Source: Palaemon carinicauda
Lineage: Eukaryota; Arthropoda; Malacostraca; Decapoda; Palaemonidae
NCBI RefSeq assembly: GCF_036898095.1
Contig: NC_090751.1
Location: 54,530,786-54,594,785, forward strand
Direction: 5' to 3'
DNA: 64,000 nt
In this document: positions 14,906-25,725 of the stretch, in pieces
Numbering within the stretch: the stretch's first letter is position 1
How the letters are laid out: each line of letters begins with the position of its first letter
Position numbers and translations under genes: made by a program
The notes under the pieces: generated by a model
Told to the model about the DNA's origin: nothing
The model's database searches: none
The model's input: the letters and a program-made list of their open reading frames with translations, nothing else

Positions 14906-15120
14906 AACTACTTTTCCTACTGGTGCGAAGCCAACAATAAATGCATGATACATATTTGCGATGTCACATGAATTATTTATTATTCTGATGAGGGGGTGAC
15001 TTGAAAACAGAGGGGGTAACTTGAAACCGGTTTCAAACTACCCCCCCCCGGTAATCTGAAACCGGTTTCAAGTTACCGGGGGGTAATTTGAAACGGGGGG
15101 TAACTTGAATCCTTTACACC

Positions 15121-15340
15121 GGGGGCTTTCCATCTCTTTAGTTTTTTAGGATAGCTTAGACTTCAAACACACTGAATTCATTCATGGGCACATCAAAGTC
15201 TTCATCAGCTTCAGGTATATCAATCAGCTTATTCCATTCATATCTCCTATTCATAACAGCAATAAGCATTAATATTTCAATTTCTATGTGACACAGTCCA
15301 TCTTTGTTGTAACTTTGGTTTTCACGCGTGACATATTTCG
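15121..15340 (-). pseudogene. LINE C, upstream ORF fragment beyond the insertion
   Basis: On the minus strand this reads MNRRYEWNKLIDIPEADEDF then FDVPMNEFSVFEV, the linker that precedes the RT domain in RTE-like elements. After a stop and a few codons it reaches RWKAPG at the junction with the foldback-like element. It completes the interrupted RT of 10546-11975. The coding similarity fades near 15340, so the copy is either truncated or too diverged to follow. Confidence 0.7.
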
Positions 15341-16284
15341 GGTTCATAGTTTCTCGCTTCGCATTACTTCCGATGTGACAATGGTATTAGACATATCTAT
15401 AGTTTTTCATATCACTAAGTCATATTAAGGAATTCAGGAAGCTGAATCTAATTAGGGAACACTTCACAATTAAACTAAGTTGTTAGTAAACTCGCTCTTG
15501 GGCACTGTCTGACATGTTTTTGATAACAAGGGATTTGTGATATTTTTCCTTATTATGAGCTGACTTCTATGCATAGTTTGTATTTAATTGTAACTTATAA
15601 TACTGTAAAATCTCATCCCAAATAATTCGTAAAAAAAGTACACCGTTAATGATAACCTAGTATATCAGATCACAAACACGGACAGAGACTAACTCCGTTA
15701 CTAAAATTTCTACTGTTATACAAACGTTGTTGGCAGTCAACGAAAGAAAGTCATCACGATGCTGCTTTATGGAGTCGATTCTTCGTTAGACATTGTAATC
15801 GCTGGGAGGGGTGGGAGTAATTATATCACTCGTAGACTAATCTAAGGGTGCCCCTCCCAGGTATACCATTTAAGTGTTTTGGCTTTTAACTTTACTGCGA
15901 ATTTTGAATTTAAAAAAATGCTCGAGGATAAAGCCTATAGAGTGGCTAAGAGGAAATTTAGAATAGCCTACACAAGAAATTACTTTAGTCTTGAGAAGAC
16001 TCGACTGACATTTAAACTGCCTTTTACTGTAAAATCAATATTCGTTTATTTATCAATATTTATTTATTTATTTATTATAGAAATCTATTTTACTTAGTGT
16101 TTTCGGCAATTAAATATTTTAATAGTAAATCCTTTCAGCTTTTCATTTATGTTATAGTTCATTAAGCAAATTCTTTACTTTAGGCTACTTATCTCATTAT
16201 GGGTTCCGCGAACTTGATTTTGTTTACTGCTCATTTTCGCTGGAACGAACCGATAATCCGATCACTGGTCCGAGTCTAATTATA
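15341..16284. other. No gene recognised
   Basis: AT-rich DNA with a few 60-70 codon frames of no recognisable content. I see nothing to annotate. Confidence 0.4.
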
Positions 16285-16560
16285 GCTAGCCTATAACCCT
16301 AGTTGGAAAAGGAAGATGTTATGAACCAAGACTCCAACAGGGAAAAATAACACATTAAGGAAAGGAAATAAATAATCTACAAAAGAAGAATTAAACAACC
16401 AAAATAAAATATTTCAAGAACAGTAACATTAAATTAGATCCTTCACATATAAACTATAAAAACTTGAAAAAAAAGGCAAGAAAACAGATAGAACAGCATG
16501 AACAAGTGTACCCCCAAGCAAGAGGGGAAAATTACTAACCCTTTACCATAATTACCTAAA
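16285..16560 (-). repeat. R1 repeat, short minus copy
   Basis: Contains CCTATAACCCTAGTTGGAAA, CAACAGGGAAAAATAACAC, the internal A-rich segment with CATATAAACTATAAAAA, and GTGTACCCCCAAGCAAGAG. These match, in order, the tail-proximal half of the 5.7-kb copy. It is truncated on the far side near 16560. Confidence 0.75.
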
Positions 16561-16611
16561 TCCTAACACTACACAGAATCATACAGCACAATATTCCCCA
16601 ACTAAGTCCAG

Positions 16612-16967
16612 AAATGACAATTTCTAAGAAAATTGTATTTTTCCTAACATACCACTGACCAATGTATAGGATAACATCTAAAGCGTGCACTCTCCAACCA
16701 GTGTTTTCCCATCCACCAAGCCTATACCCCTCCAAACCCCCTCCCCACGTGCGTGACACTGACCTCTTGTTTCCCAGCATGACCTCGACTAGAGGGACGC
16801 CTCAGGTGACCATTCCAGGTCGTTATCAACCATTCTACACTGGTCACAGAAAACAATGTTTCCTATCACCAGGGTCTACCGCGGGGAAGGATGGGAGGGG
16901 GCAAGTAAACTGTTGGTCAGTGGTATGTATGTTAGGATAAATAAATTTTCTTAGAAACTGTCATTTT
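16612..16967. repeat. Inverted-repeat element (MITE-like)
   Basis: Left arm at about 16612-16661 (AAATGACAATTTCTAAGAAA through CATACCACTGACCAATG) is the inverse of the right arm at about 16913-16967 (TTGGTCAGTGGTATG through TTTCTTAGAAACTGTCATTT), with small gaps. The 250-bp spacer has no domain I recognise. I could not fix a target duplication, so a transposon origin is inference. Confidence 0.6.
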
Positions 16968-17003
16968 TTCCGAAACGAATACTTCCCACTAACCAATGTA
17001 AAG

Positions 17004-17048
17004 GAGCCTCAGAATTAAGAGGCTCCCCGCCTCTTAATTCTGAGGCTC
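17004..17048. repeat. Perfect 19-bp stem hairpin
   Basis: GAGCCTCAGAATTAAGAGG at 17004-17022 is exactly complementary to 17030-17048, with a 7-base loop CTCCCCG. Its function is unknown. It lies just beyond the inverted-repeat element and may belong to the same unit. Confidence 0.9.
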
Positions 17049-17356
17049 ACCATAAACCACTGTAGGAGAGGTATGAGGGTTGCGGTCTAATAATGATAAA
17101 GGGTTTGTGTGAAAATACCCTTTTTTTTTTTTTTTTGTATTTAGGAACACACAAATTTAAAATTATATTTGGCTGTAATATAGTGTACTTTGATTTATTG
17201 TAAGCTCTTTGTCCATTTCATCATGGTGTAATTACCCTTTTCTTTGTTTTTACAGAGTACCAACGCCCTGTACTCAGCGAGGGTCATGTTCTAGAAAATT
17301 AGTATAAGATAAAGATTGCCAAGCAAGAAGTGTCACTTGGATACATAATCTAAATT

Positions 17357-17412
17357 AAAGGCCCGTGCCAACAACAAGTGTTGGCTATAATACTCCAACA
17401 ACAACAACAACT
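17357..17412 (+). repeat. SINE-like 3' tail ending in (CAA)n
   Basis: GGCCCGTGCCAACAACAAG, TGTTGGCTATAATACTCC, then CAA repeats. The same block occurs at 29002-29053 with three or so differences. A repeated unit ending in a simple repeat suggests a SINE or LINE tail. The head of the element is not identifiable here. Confidence 0.6.
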
Positions 17413-18042
17413 GTACTGAAGCCTATTAAAGATAGGTGGCGAGAGCGATTTGGACTCCCCTCTGCTTTTGAAAGTGGTAGATGAGGGCAAGCAATGATTA
17501 ACTTGGGGGGGGGGGGGTTCTTAGAATATTAGTGCAGTGGACAATTAAGTGAAAAAAAAAAAAAACAATAAATTGGTGACTCCAATAAGCTTGAAATAAG
17601 TTTTCTTGTGCCACCAGCTGTGAACTTTGTCAATGATTGTAGCTGCCGGGGTTGGCTGCTGATAACATTTTGTGTCTGGATGTTTATTGTAGCGGTGGTG
17701 TTGCTTGGTGTGATCGTTGGACCACCCAGGCAACAGCAGCGTGCACACGGTAGAATTCATTGGTGTGCTGTGATATTTAGATTTCTGTAACATGGCCTTG
17801 GGAAGTTGCTGTGCTAAATGTGATATTTGGCTTTCCCTTTTGAGTGCAGAACTGAGGATAATAAGCCTTTTCTTAATATATTGCATAATTTCTTTTGTCT
17901 TTCTGATGTAAAAGAGAGAATGTAGAGACAGGTCAGATGTGCAACCTGGTCTTATAATACCTTTGATCTTAACTTAAGCTTATTCAAATTGCATTTGAGT
18001 TTGGTCAAAATAAATACAATGATTAGTTGGTGTTTGGTTGTA

Positions 18043-18044
<2 letters not shown>
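17413..18044. other. No gene recognised
   Basis: Contains a 10-G run near 17507 and a poly-A run near 17550. The 60-113 codon frames here lack recognisable domains. Confidence 0.4.
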
Positions 18045-18129
<85 letters not shown>

Positions 18130-18148
18130 GTGTGTGTGTGTGTGTGTG
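18045..18148. repeat. (TA)n(TG)n microsatellite
   Basis: About 80 bp of TA followed by about 24 bp of TG. Confidence 0.98.
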
Positions 18149-18366
18149 GAATCATGTTTTTATCCGACCATGAGACCATGATATCTTTTCAGAGTTTGTT
18201 TATGATTCTCTATATTTGATTTCATTGTGAAATACACATTCGATTTTCTTATAAACCGTAGCGTTTCCTTCCCCTGCATATGTCCCCTTCTCAGCCACCA
18301 ATTTAGATTTTTTTTGTGTTATTTGCTTCCTTTCTAAAATCTAACCTGAGATTAAAGCTATTTATC

Positions 18367-18370
<4 letters not shown>

Positions 18371-18450
<80 letters not shown>
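18371..18450. repeat. (TA)n microsatellite
   Basis: Pure TA array of about 80 bp. Confidence 0.98.
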
Positions 18451-18451
<1 letters not shown>

Positions 18452-18929
18452 TGTTAGTTTTCCCCGGAAATAAACCATCGACCCTGCTACCTGCTTTTTC
18501 GGCAAACTCAAGTAAAGAAAAAGATCTTACCTAAAGATAGAGCTATTTATTATTTCTGCTGATTTTCCCAGAATTACATCAAAGGTCATACTGTCTGTTT
18601 ATTCAGCAAGCTCAAGGCCAGAGAAGATAATAGGGAAATTTGAGGTTCTATAGCTGGGTCCCCTTGCCCGGTATAAAAAATCGAGAGGTGGAGCCCAGAG
18701 CCCAGTTCTCTTGACTGTTTACCTTTTGCCCAGATTTCTGGGTATTCCACTACTTTATCTTTTTTTGTAGTGAACGTTGGAGTGTGATCGACATTCGGAC
18801 ACTAGACAGTCTGCGTGCTACATGTGGCCCCAATACAGCGAAGAAGGGTAAGGCGTGTCAGGGGGAAAGTGCTACAATAATGGTAAAACAAATATAGGGT
18901 AGCCAGAGAACCCACCCCAAGAGAACATC

Positions 18930-19552
18930 TTCCTTCCGGTAGTAGTCCATAGTAGTAGGCTGGCCAGGGCCCCAGCAACCCGTTGAGATACTACCCCTAG
19001 AGATTCATTGGCTCCTTTGACTGGCCAGACAATATTACATTGGATCCCTCTCTCTGGGTAGGGCTCATTTTTTTTTTCTTTTTTTTTTGCCCACACATAC
19101 ACCGAATAGTCTGGCCTATTCTTTCCACATTGTCCTCTGTCTTTATATGTCTGAGAACACTGAGATTACCAAACAATTCTTGTTTGTTCAAGGGGTTAAC
19201 TACTTGGTAAGGGTAGAAGAGATTCTTTAGCTATGATAAGCAGCTCTTCTTAGAGAAAGACACTCCAAAATCAAACCTTTGATCTCTAGTGTTGGGTAGT
19301 GCCATAGCATCTGTACCATGGTCTTCCACTGTCTTGGGTTAGAGTTCTGTTGCTTGAGGGTACATTGAGGCACACTATTCTATCTTGTTTCTCTTTCTCT
19401 TGTTATTTTGAAAGAATTATTTTTATGTTGATACTGTTCTTAAACTTTTCTTTTAGTTTATTTCCTTACTTCATTTTCTCACTAAGCTGTTTTCCCTGTT
19501 GGGGCCCTTGGGCTTATAGCCTCCTGCTTTCCCAATTATTTGTAGCTTGGCA

Positions 19553-19620
<68 letters not shown>
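18930..19620 (+). repeat. R1 repeat, near full-length plus copy with (AAT)n tail
   Basis: Starts near GTAGTAGGCTGGCCAGGG and includes GTTGAGATACTACCCCTAG, CTGGCCAGACAATATTACA, CCGAATAGTCTGGCC, ACACTGAGATTACCAAACAA, GTACCATGGTCTTCCACTG and CACACTATTCTATCTTG. It ends with the shared tail (TTTTCCCTGTTGG, GGGCTTATAG) and about 65 bp of AAT. It is the clearest reference copy in the window. Confidence 0.8.
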
Positions 19621-19625
19621 GGATT

Positions 19626-21435
19626 TGAGATGCTCTACCCCTCACCGTTCTATATCGATTATGTCATGTGTAGACCGCCCTTAGATCCTCTGTTGGGCGA
19701 TCCCGACGGGACTGAACTTAAAATCCTCCTAATACCTGAGGGAACAGACCTTGAGGTAGTCGGTCGTAAAGGCCGATTGTCTCGGCCATACACCTACTCT
19801 CAGCACCTGGCCGACCGCCATGTTCCTTTTGAAGGCCAACACAGTGCCGACTCCCCTGATGTCACGAGGCTTCACCAGGTATGCCCTACGGATCATCTCC
19901 CGGAGCCAGAAGATCATGTTCTTTGAGACCGCCCTCTTCACTTTCCCCGTAGTCACAAACAGACTCTTAATAGCTAAGCGGAGGGAGGAGGTCCTTGAGC
20001 AATATGTCATTTGTCCTGGGGATAGCAGGGATGGAAAACTTGTTGAACCATGGGTCAGCTACAGCTGGGTTGTGTGTCTTCATCACAAAGGAGTGGGTGA
20101 ACTTGAAAACCAGCTCCTTTCACCCGTGTGAGTGGGAAACATCCGTTGAGAGCCCATGGAGCTCGCCTACCCTTTTGGACGAGGCCAGGATGAGACGGAG
20201 CACCGTTCTCAGGGTAAGCTCCCTGTCTGTAATTTACCAAAGAGGCTCAAATGGAGGTTACTTCAGAGCGTCAAGGACCTTGATGACGTCCCATGTGGGT
20301 GCCTTGAGGGCCCTGGGGAACATGCCTGCTCAAACCTCTTCATCAGCATTGAAAGTCGCTTGGAGGAACTTAGGTTCAACCCCTTGAGGAAGACCTGACC
20401 CAGGGCCGCCCGGAATCCCTTCACTGCCGGAATTGACATGCCCTGAACGAGGCGTAGATGGACCAGGTAGTTCACGATGACTAGGATTGAGGCATTAAGG
20501 GGCTCAATGCCCTCCTTGGTGCACCATCTGCCAAAGGCCGCCCGCTTTGCCTAGTACTGTATATGACTTTCAAGAATTGTCTGAGGTTACCCGTCATCTG
20601 AGCGGCTGTCCTTCTGGAGTACCCCTCCCTTCTTAGCAAAACGCTGCAGTCTCCACGTGTGAAGGGAAAGGTTTAGGAGGGCATAGTGTAACGCGTCCTC
20701 CAGAGCTGCTGCTGGGTCTGGCACCGGGGAACAAAAGACTGGCATCTTTGCGTTCATCCTCGTCACGAAGAGGTCCAGACAGGGAGAGCTCCACCTTCCT
20801 ATCACTGTCTTTGTCACATCCGGATGTAAGGACCACCTCTTCCACGGAATGTATCTGGCCGTCAGGGAGATGGCGTTGTCCTCGGCCCCTGACAGGATCT
20901 CCAGCAACAGGTCGTGAATCTGACGGTGGCATTGTCGCTCATCAGGGCAGCTCTTCTCTCCACTAATGAGTTCACCCGTTTGAGAAGGGCCCTTCGCACT
21001 GCCAGAAGTTCGAGCTCGTTTATGTAGAAGGACTTTTCTTCCAGGGACCACAGTCCTGCGGCCGTTTGATCCAAAAGATGAGCTCCCCATCCCTCCCTGG
21101 ATGCTTCCATGAAGAGGAGGATCTCTGGAGGAGGATCCAGTGTTGAGACCCCTGCTAGGGTGTCCTCGGGTCTAACCACCACTGGAGAGCTTCCCTGGTT
21201 GACTGGGATGTCTCACTGATGGATGTCTAGTTGCTAGGGTCTGCACTTCCTTCAGATCCCACTGGGCCGGTCGCAGCATCAGTCTTCCTTTGGGGACGAG
21301 TTTCTCCAGGGACACCAGATGCCCCACTAGCCTTTGCCACTCTGTCAGAGATGCCGGTTCTCCCTTGATGAGAGGCCTCGCTATTTCTTTTAACCTCGCG
21401 ACCCTCTCACTCGTCAGGAAGGATTTGGGCTACCG
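19626..21435 (-). pseudogene. DIRS-like RT/RNase H and tyrosine recombinase remnant
   Basis: Read on the minus strand, N- to C-terminal. The RT-RNase H connection LTEWQRLVGHLVSLEKLVPK lies at about 21350. The RNase H-like part has MEASREGWGAHLLDQ, FYINELELLAVRRALL and MSDNATV (21182-20862). After a frameshift comes SLTARYIPWKR and FVTRMNAKMPVFCSPVPD. A tyrosine-recombinase domain follows in other frames, with VKGFRAALGQVFL (20475-20263), then KSLFVTTGKVKRAVSKN and FKRNMAVGQVLRVGVW (20010-19729). DIRS elements integrate with this recombinase instead of a DDE integrase. At least three frame changes and in-frame stops make it inactive. The fragment abuts the (AAT)n tail of R1 at 19620. Confidence 0.85.
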
Positions 21436-21652
21436 ATGTCCTGGGAGTTAGGCAAGGCAAAGGAGGGCCTCGCCTCCCTCAGGGCTCCAATCTTTTTTCC
21501 CCTTCACCAAGGCCTTCATCTCTCCAATTATTTATTCAACTCTCCCTTCCTGTCCTTCTAAACCAGTGTTTCTTATCCTGGGGTGCTAGTACCACCAGGG
21601 GGTACTGAAATCAATTTCAGGGGGTGCTGGGGAAGGTCACATATGTGATTGT

Positions 21653-22845
21653 GGCGCTTGGGAGTGGGTAGGTCTATTCTTAGTCTCATTATTGATTTTT
21701 TAAGTAATATATCACAAAGAGTTATTGTTGATGGGCACCATATTGAGTATAGGAATTTGAAGTCTGGTGTTCTCAGGGTAGTGTTCTTGGCCCATTACTT
21801 TTCATACTATACACGCATGACATAGGCTTTGACCTAGAAAACAAGCTTGTTGCATATGCAGATGATGCTACTCTCTTTGCATCAATTCAATCTCCTGATT
21901 GTAGAACTGGGGTTGCTGAATCCCTTAATAGGCATCTAGCTAAAATTAGTGCATGGTGCAAATTATGGGGCATGAAGTTGAATCCTAAAAAAACTCAAAG
22001 CATGCTTGTAAGAAGGTCGAGGATAGTTGTTCCTCAACATACGGTTCTCAGCATTGATGTTTCTTTAACTCTATACAACTCATTTAAAATTCTAAGTTTA
22101 TTTCTCGACAGCAAATTTACTTTAGAGAAACACATTAGGTCTGTGTCTTCTTCAATTGCACAAAAACTGGCTAATTTATAAAAAAATTTAAGATTTTCGA
22201 TGATCAATCCTTTATGAAGAAGTGATTTAATTCTTCCATTCTACCTTGTTTCGGGTATTGATCTCCTGTCTGGTCTGCAGTGGCTGTTTTTCATCTTATT
22301 TTCTTGGACAGGAATTTATGGTATATTGAATTTCTTATTCCTGATCTAGATATTAATCTCTGACACCGTAGTTCAATTAGTTAGTTATGCATGTTGCATA
22401 AGGTTTTTCATACTTCTGATCATCCTTTACATTCAGATCTTCCCGGACAGTTCCCTCCTGTTTGTGATACTATGTATGATGTTAATTTTGACAGCCATGC
22501 CTTCTCCATTATGAGGTTCAATACTACACATTATTCAAAGTTTTATTCCAGTTGTGACAGTGTTGTGGAGTGATCTTCCTAATTGGGTAGTTGAAATGAT
22601 AAAATTCCAAAAGTTCAAACTTACAGCAAATGTATTTAAGATGAAAGACTGACATAAGTCTCTTTTTAAAGTTTATATATGAAAGATCGGTTTTAATGTT
22701 GTTGCTGTTCTTGAAATATTTTATTTCGGTTGTTCATTACTTTTCATATAGTTTATTTATTTCCTTTCCTCACTCTCCTATTTTTCCCTGTTTGAGCCCG
22801 TGGGCTTATAGCATCCTACTTTTCCAAGTAGGGTTGTAGTTTAGC

Positions 22846-22855
<10 letters not shown>
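21653..22855 (+). pseudogene. Jockey-like LINE, 5'-truncated RT and C-terminal region
   Basis: Plus-strand RT of the AAT-tailed LINE family common in this window. Readable pieces are LGVGRSILSLIIDFLS, SQRVIVDGHH, GSVLGPLLF, YADDATLFASIQSPD, AWCKLWGMKLNPKKTQSM, FKILSLFLDSKFTLEKHIR, and further on MLHKVFHTSDHPLHSDLPGQ. A one-base deletion lies before the GSVLGP motif (about 21778), and more frame changes and stops follow about 22180, so it is inactive even though YADD is intact. The 3' tail has GAGCCCGTGGGCTTATAGC then TAGCTAATAATAATAA. It is inserted inside a hAT-type element. Confidence 0.85.
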
Positions 22856-22898
<43 letters not shown>

Positions 22899-23025
22899 TT
22901 TTATTTCGGTTGTTCATTACTTTTCATAAAGTTTATTTATTTCCTTTCCTCACTCTTCTATTTTTCCCTGTTTGAGCCCGTGGGCTTATAGCATCCTACT
23001 TTTCCTAGTAGGGTTGTAGTTTAGC

Positions 23026-23081
<56 letters not shown>

Positions 23082-23230
23082 TTTTATTTCGGTTGTTCAT
23101 TACTTTTCATAAAGTTTATTTATTTCCTTTCCTCACTCTCCTATTTTTCCCTGTTTGAGCCCGTGGGCTTATAGCATCCTACTTTTCCAAGTAGGGTTGT
23201 AGTTTAGCTAATAATAATAACAATAATAAC

Positions 23231-23264
<34 letters not shown>

Positions 23265-23266
23265 TA
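22715..23266 (+). repeat. Tandem triplication of the LINE 3' tail
   Basis: Three near-identical blocks of about 180-185 bp, each from ATTTTATTTCGGTTGTTCAT to an (AAT)n run (22848-22897, 23028-23082, 23210-23265). Copies differ by a few bases (CATATAG or CATAAAG, CTAGTAG or CAAGTAG). It most likely arose by unequal exchange or template slippage between AAT runs. Confidence 0.95.
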
Positions 23267-23470
23267 ATTCTCACATGGGTAACAAAAAAAATCCTATTGA
23301 TGAGTATTATTTCCTTCATTTTCTTATTGTTATTGCCATAATGACTGTTTTTGTTTTGGAGAATGAACCAAACATATGATCAAGATACACCGCAATTGTC
23401 TTTACTTTATCATTGTAGTAACTGTGTGTTAAGCAATGGTAGGGGGTGCTTAACTACCGCTGTTCTAACC

Positions 23471-23616
23471 CTATAAAATCCATTATGATCATATGAGGTG
23501 CCGAGGATTTTTAACAAACTTCCAATTATAGTACTTTCTCCTGTTTTTTCGAACTTCTTTCTACGCCTCACCTGTCTTAATTACATTTACAGGCACGATC
23601 TATAAATAGCGCCAGC

Positions 23617-23696
<80 letters not shown>

Positions 23697-24732
23697 CTTT
23701 TAGATGAATTTGTAACGGCCGTTAAATGGCTATTGGTAAAGATTGCACCTATAACCTTCAACTATAGTGTTGATGCTTCATTATCTTATATAAAAAATAC
23801 TTTAAATTTGTGAAATATTATGAAAGGCCGAAGTGCGGTTTGAAATTTAACGAAAAATAATTTCAACCTTAAATAAAGTTCTAAACCAAGATAGTTTCCT
23901 AGCCGGAAACATGGAATTAATAACCCCGAATACACTAACCGAGCTTGAGAGGAACGTTATTTTTTCTTGAATAAATAATCTTATTAAAATATTCTAGTAA
24001 CAGAACATCAAAGTATCAAAGGCTTAGTTAACTTACAGGCCTAGGTACGGCTGCGCATAACGATACTTCGTTAGTTAACTTTGTGCGGTTGGCAGTGGGG
24101 AAAGGTAACATGGAACACATAAAAGAGCCATAGTTTTGTCAGACGACTTCGTGTTTACAGTATACTCCTTTAGCATACGCTGTGGTTATTGAACATTACC
24201 AAGATACAAAGGTAGACAGGTAAGCACACAGGGGGTCACAATCCCACGAAAGGAAAATTAAGCATTTCTCGTGATTCTGTATTACTTTGGATCTAAAGTC
24301 AGTTAATAGCGGGTGTTGTGCAGGACCCAGTCCTGGGTGTAGTGTATGAGGAATTTCTACCGTAAGGCAGCAAGCGATGAAATTGGACTCGAGGAAAGAA
24401 GACTGTAAAATGAGGTAAGTAAGGAAGTAATAGCTTATCAACATTTAACTTCATGTATGGACATTAACACTAAGTCGGTTTCTCATTGAAACCTAAACTG
24501 AATTTATCTCCAGTACAAGTATGATATAATAACTTTTAAAGAGAATCGCTCTACATCGTACAGCCAACAAAAATGCCGACACAAGATGGTTTAAATGTCT
24601 TAGAGCCAATATATACCACTTATGTTGATTCTAAACTAGAGCTTTCAAATCGCGGCCCAAATATTGTATAACAAGCTCCATAGAAAGATCTGGACTAAAG
24701 ATATTAAAGCCTCCAAGAAGTACTTGAAGACT
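23471..24732. other. No gene recognised; contains (GA)n at 23622-23691
   Basis: Apart from the about 70-bp GA microsatellite, the region is AT-rich with no convincing exon or named repeat on either strand. Confidence 0.4.
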
Positions 24733-24855
24733 GTTTTCGAACTTCTACGATAATGTGGATTGGGTTATATGATGTTTTCAAACTTCTACGATAATGTGGA
24801 TTGGGTTATATGATGTTTTCAAACTTCTACGATAATGTGGATTGGGTTATAAGAT
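24733..24855. repeat. 41-bp tandem repeat, three copies
   Basis: Units of GTTTTCAAACTTCTACGATA plus ATGTGGATTGGGTTATATGAT occur three times with one or two differences. No coding meaning is apparent. Confidence 0.95.
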
Positions 24856-24996
24856 ACTTTAAATATTTAAGAATGTATACGTCAACCAAATCACGTACAG
24901 GCTAAGGTTGCGGGCTGCCAATGCAAGACTGTAGGAGTGTAGGGTGATAAGGGTTATCATACCCGCGAACCCGAACAATGTACAATAACACGCAGC

Positions 24997-25058
<62 letters not shown>
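24997..25058. repeat. (CT)n microsatellite
   Basis: About 60 bp of CT dinucleotides. Confidence 0.98.
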
Positions 25059-25064
<6 letters not shown>

Positions 25065-25194
25065 AATAGACATCTCAGTGGCGTCCCAAAATCGAAGGTA
25101 GTTTTTCCTCGGACAGACCGACCTGCAGATAGTTTTCAGGATAACAGCAGAAATACATTTAAATTTTTTCAATTTGTGGCTTAGTGTCGACACG

Positions 25195-25725
25195 TGTTTC
25201 GGATCATTTCACGACCCTTCTTCAGGAGTAAGGACTACATTGAGTTTTGGAACTAAACTAATATAAAGGTTATGGTGGTGAAGATTTGATATCAAAATAT
25301 TTGGAAATTCGGAAAACACTCAACAAAACTGAAAAATTATAACTTTAGATTCCTTAACATATAAATAAGAAAATTTAAGATATATATATTTTTTTCAAAA
25401 TACATAAACATTTTTTCTAAAGGCTTCACAGAATTTCATGAAGCTCTCGTATTCCATCCTTTATTGCCGGACCTACATCGGTTCCTCAGGAACGCCATCT
25501 CTCGTTCAAAGCCGACCCAATTATGAAGCTTACACGCTCCCGCAGAAATTTGGTATGTGTTCTGCATTGGTCTCGGACTCGCTTGTGGTCTCGCTGCGCC
25601 TTAATTTTCTATTTAACAGTTTCTGAACTCCTGTCCCTGTCGTTTTTCTTCTTTCTCCGATGCAGCTCAAGCAGTTTAGAGATTTCAAAACTGGCACCGG
25701 CATGCTAAATCAGTTAATCCACAGG
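25195..25725 (+). pseudogene. Possible Penelope-like element remnant
   Basis: The block GTTTCGGATCATTTCACGAC then CCTTCTTCAGGAG (about 25196-25230) resembles the repeat sequence associated with Penelope-like elements. About 220 bp later, a plus-strand frame has TYIGS (about 25475), like the start of a GIY-YIG nuclease, and after a frame change reads LRCSSSSLEISKLAP, which resembles the nuclease's C-terminal part. Everything in between is degenerate. This is pattern resemblance only and could be coincidental. Confidence 0.35.

Larger units (their letters stand above)
11976..15120. mobile_element. Foldback-like DNA element inserted in LINE C
   Basis: A 3,145-bp insertion. Its ends read GGTGTA at 11976-11981 and TACACC at 15115-15120. 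Inside each end (11976-12145 and 14990-15120) is a cluster of alternating direct and inverted copies of a module like CCGGTTTCAAATTACCCCC, giving each terminus internal palindromes as well as pairing with the other. The boundaries are set by the host LINE. Removing the element joins minus-strand codons for RWKAPG to those for CSGITAEMI, the expected RTE RT sequence, with one extra C at the left junction and no clear target duplication. The interior (12145-14990) is AT-rich, holds TA microsatellites and a direct repeat, and shows no transposase. Foldback elements have this architecture, but the family is not one I can name. Confidence 0.75.
21564..23462. mobile_element. hAT-type element, split by a LINE
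   Basis: The left end CAGTGTTTCTTATCC (21564) and right end, whose complement reads CAGCGGTAGTTAAGC (ending 23462), are imperfect terminal inverted repeats of the hAT kind. They are flanked by TTCTAAAC (21556-21563) and TTCTAACC (23463-23470), an 8-bp target duplication with one mismatch. Subterminal palindromic GTACCACCAGGGGGTAC sits at about 21589. Only about 90 bp on the left and 190 bp on the right belong to it. The rest is the inserted LINE. No transposase remains, so it was a small non-autonomous copy. Confidence 0.65.
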
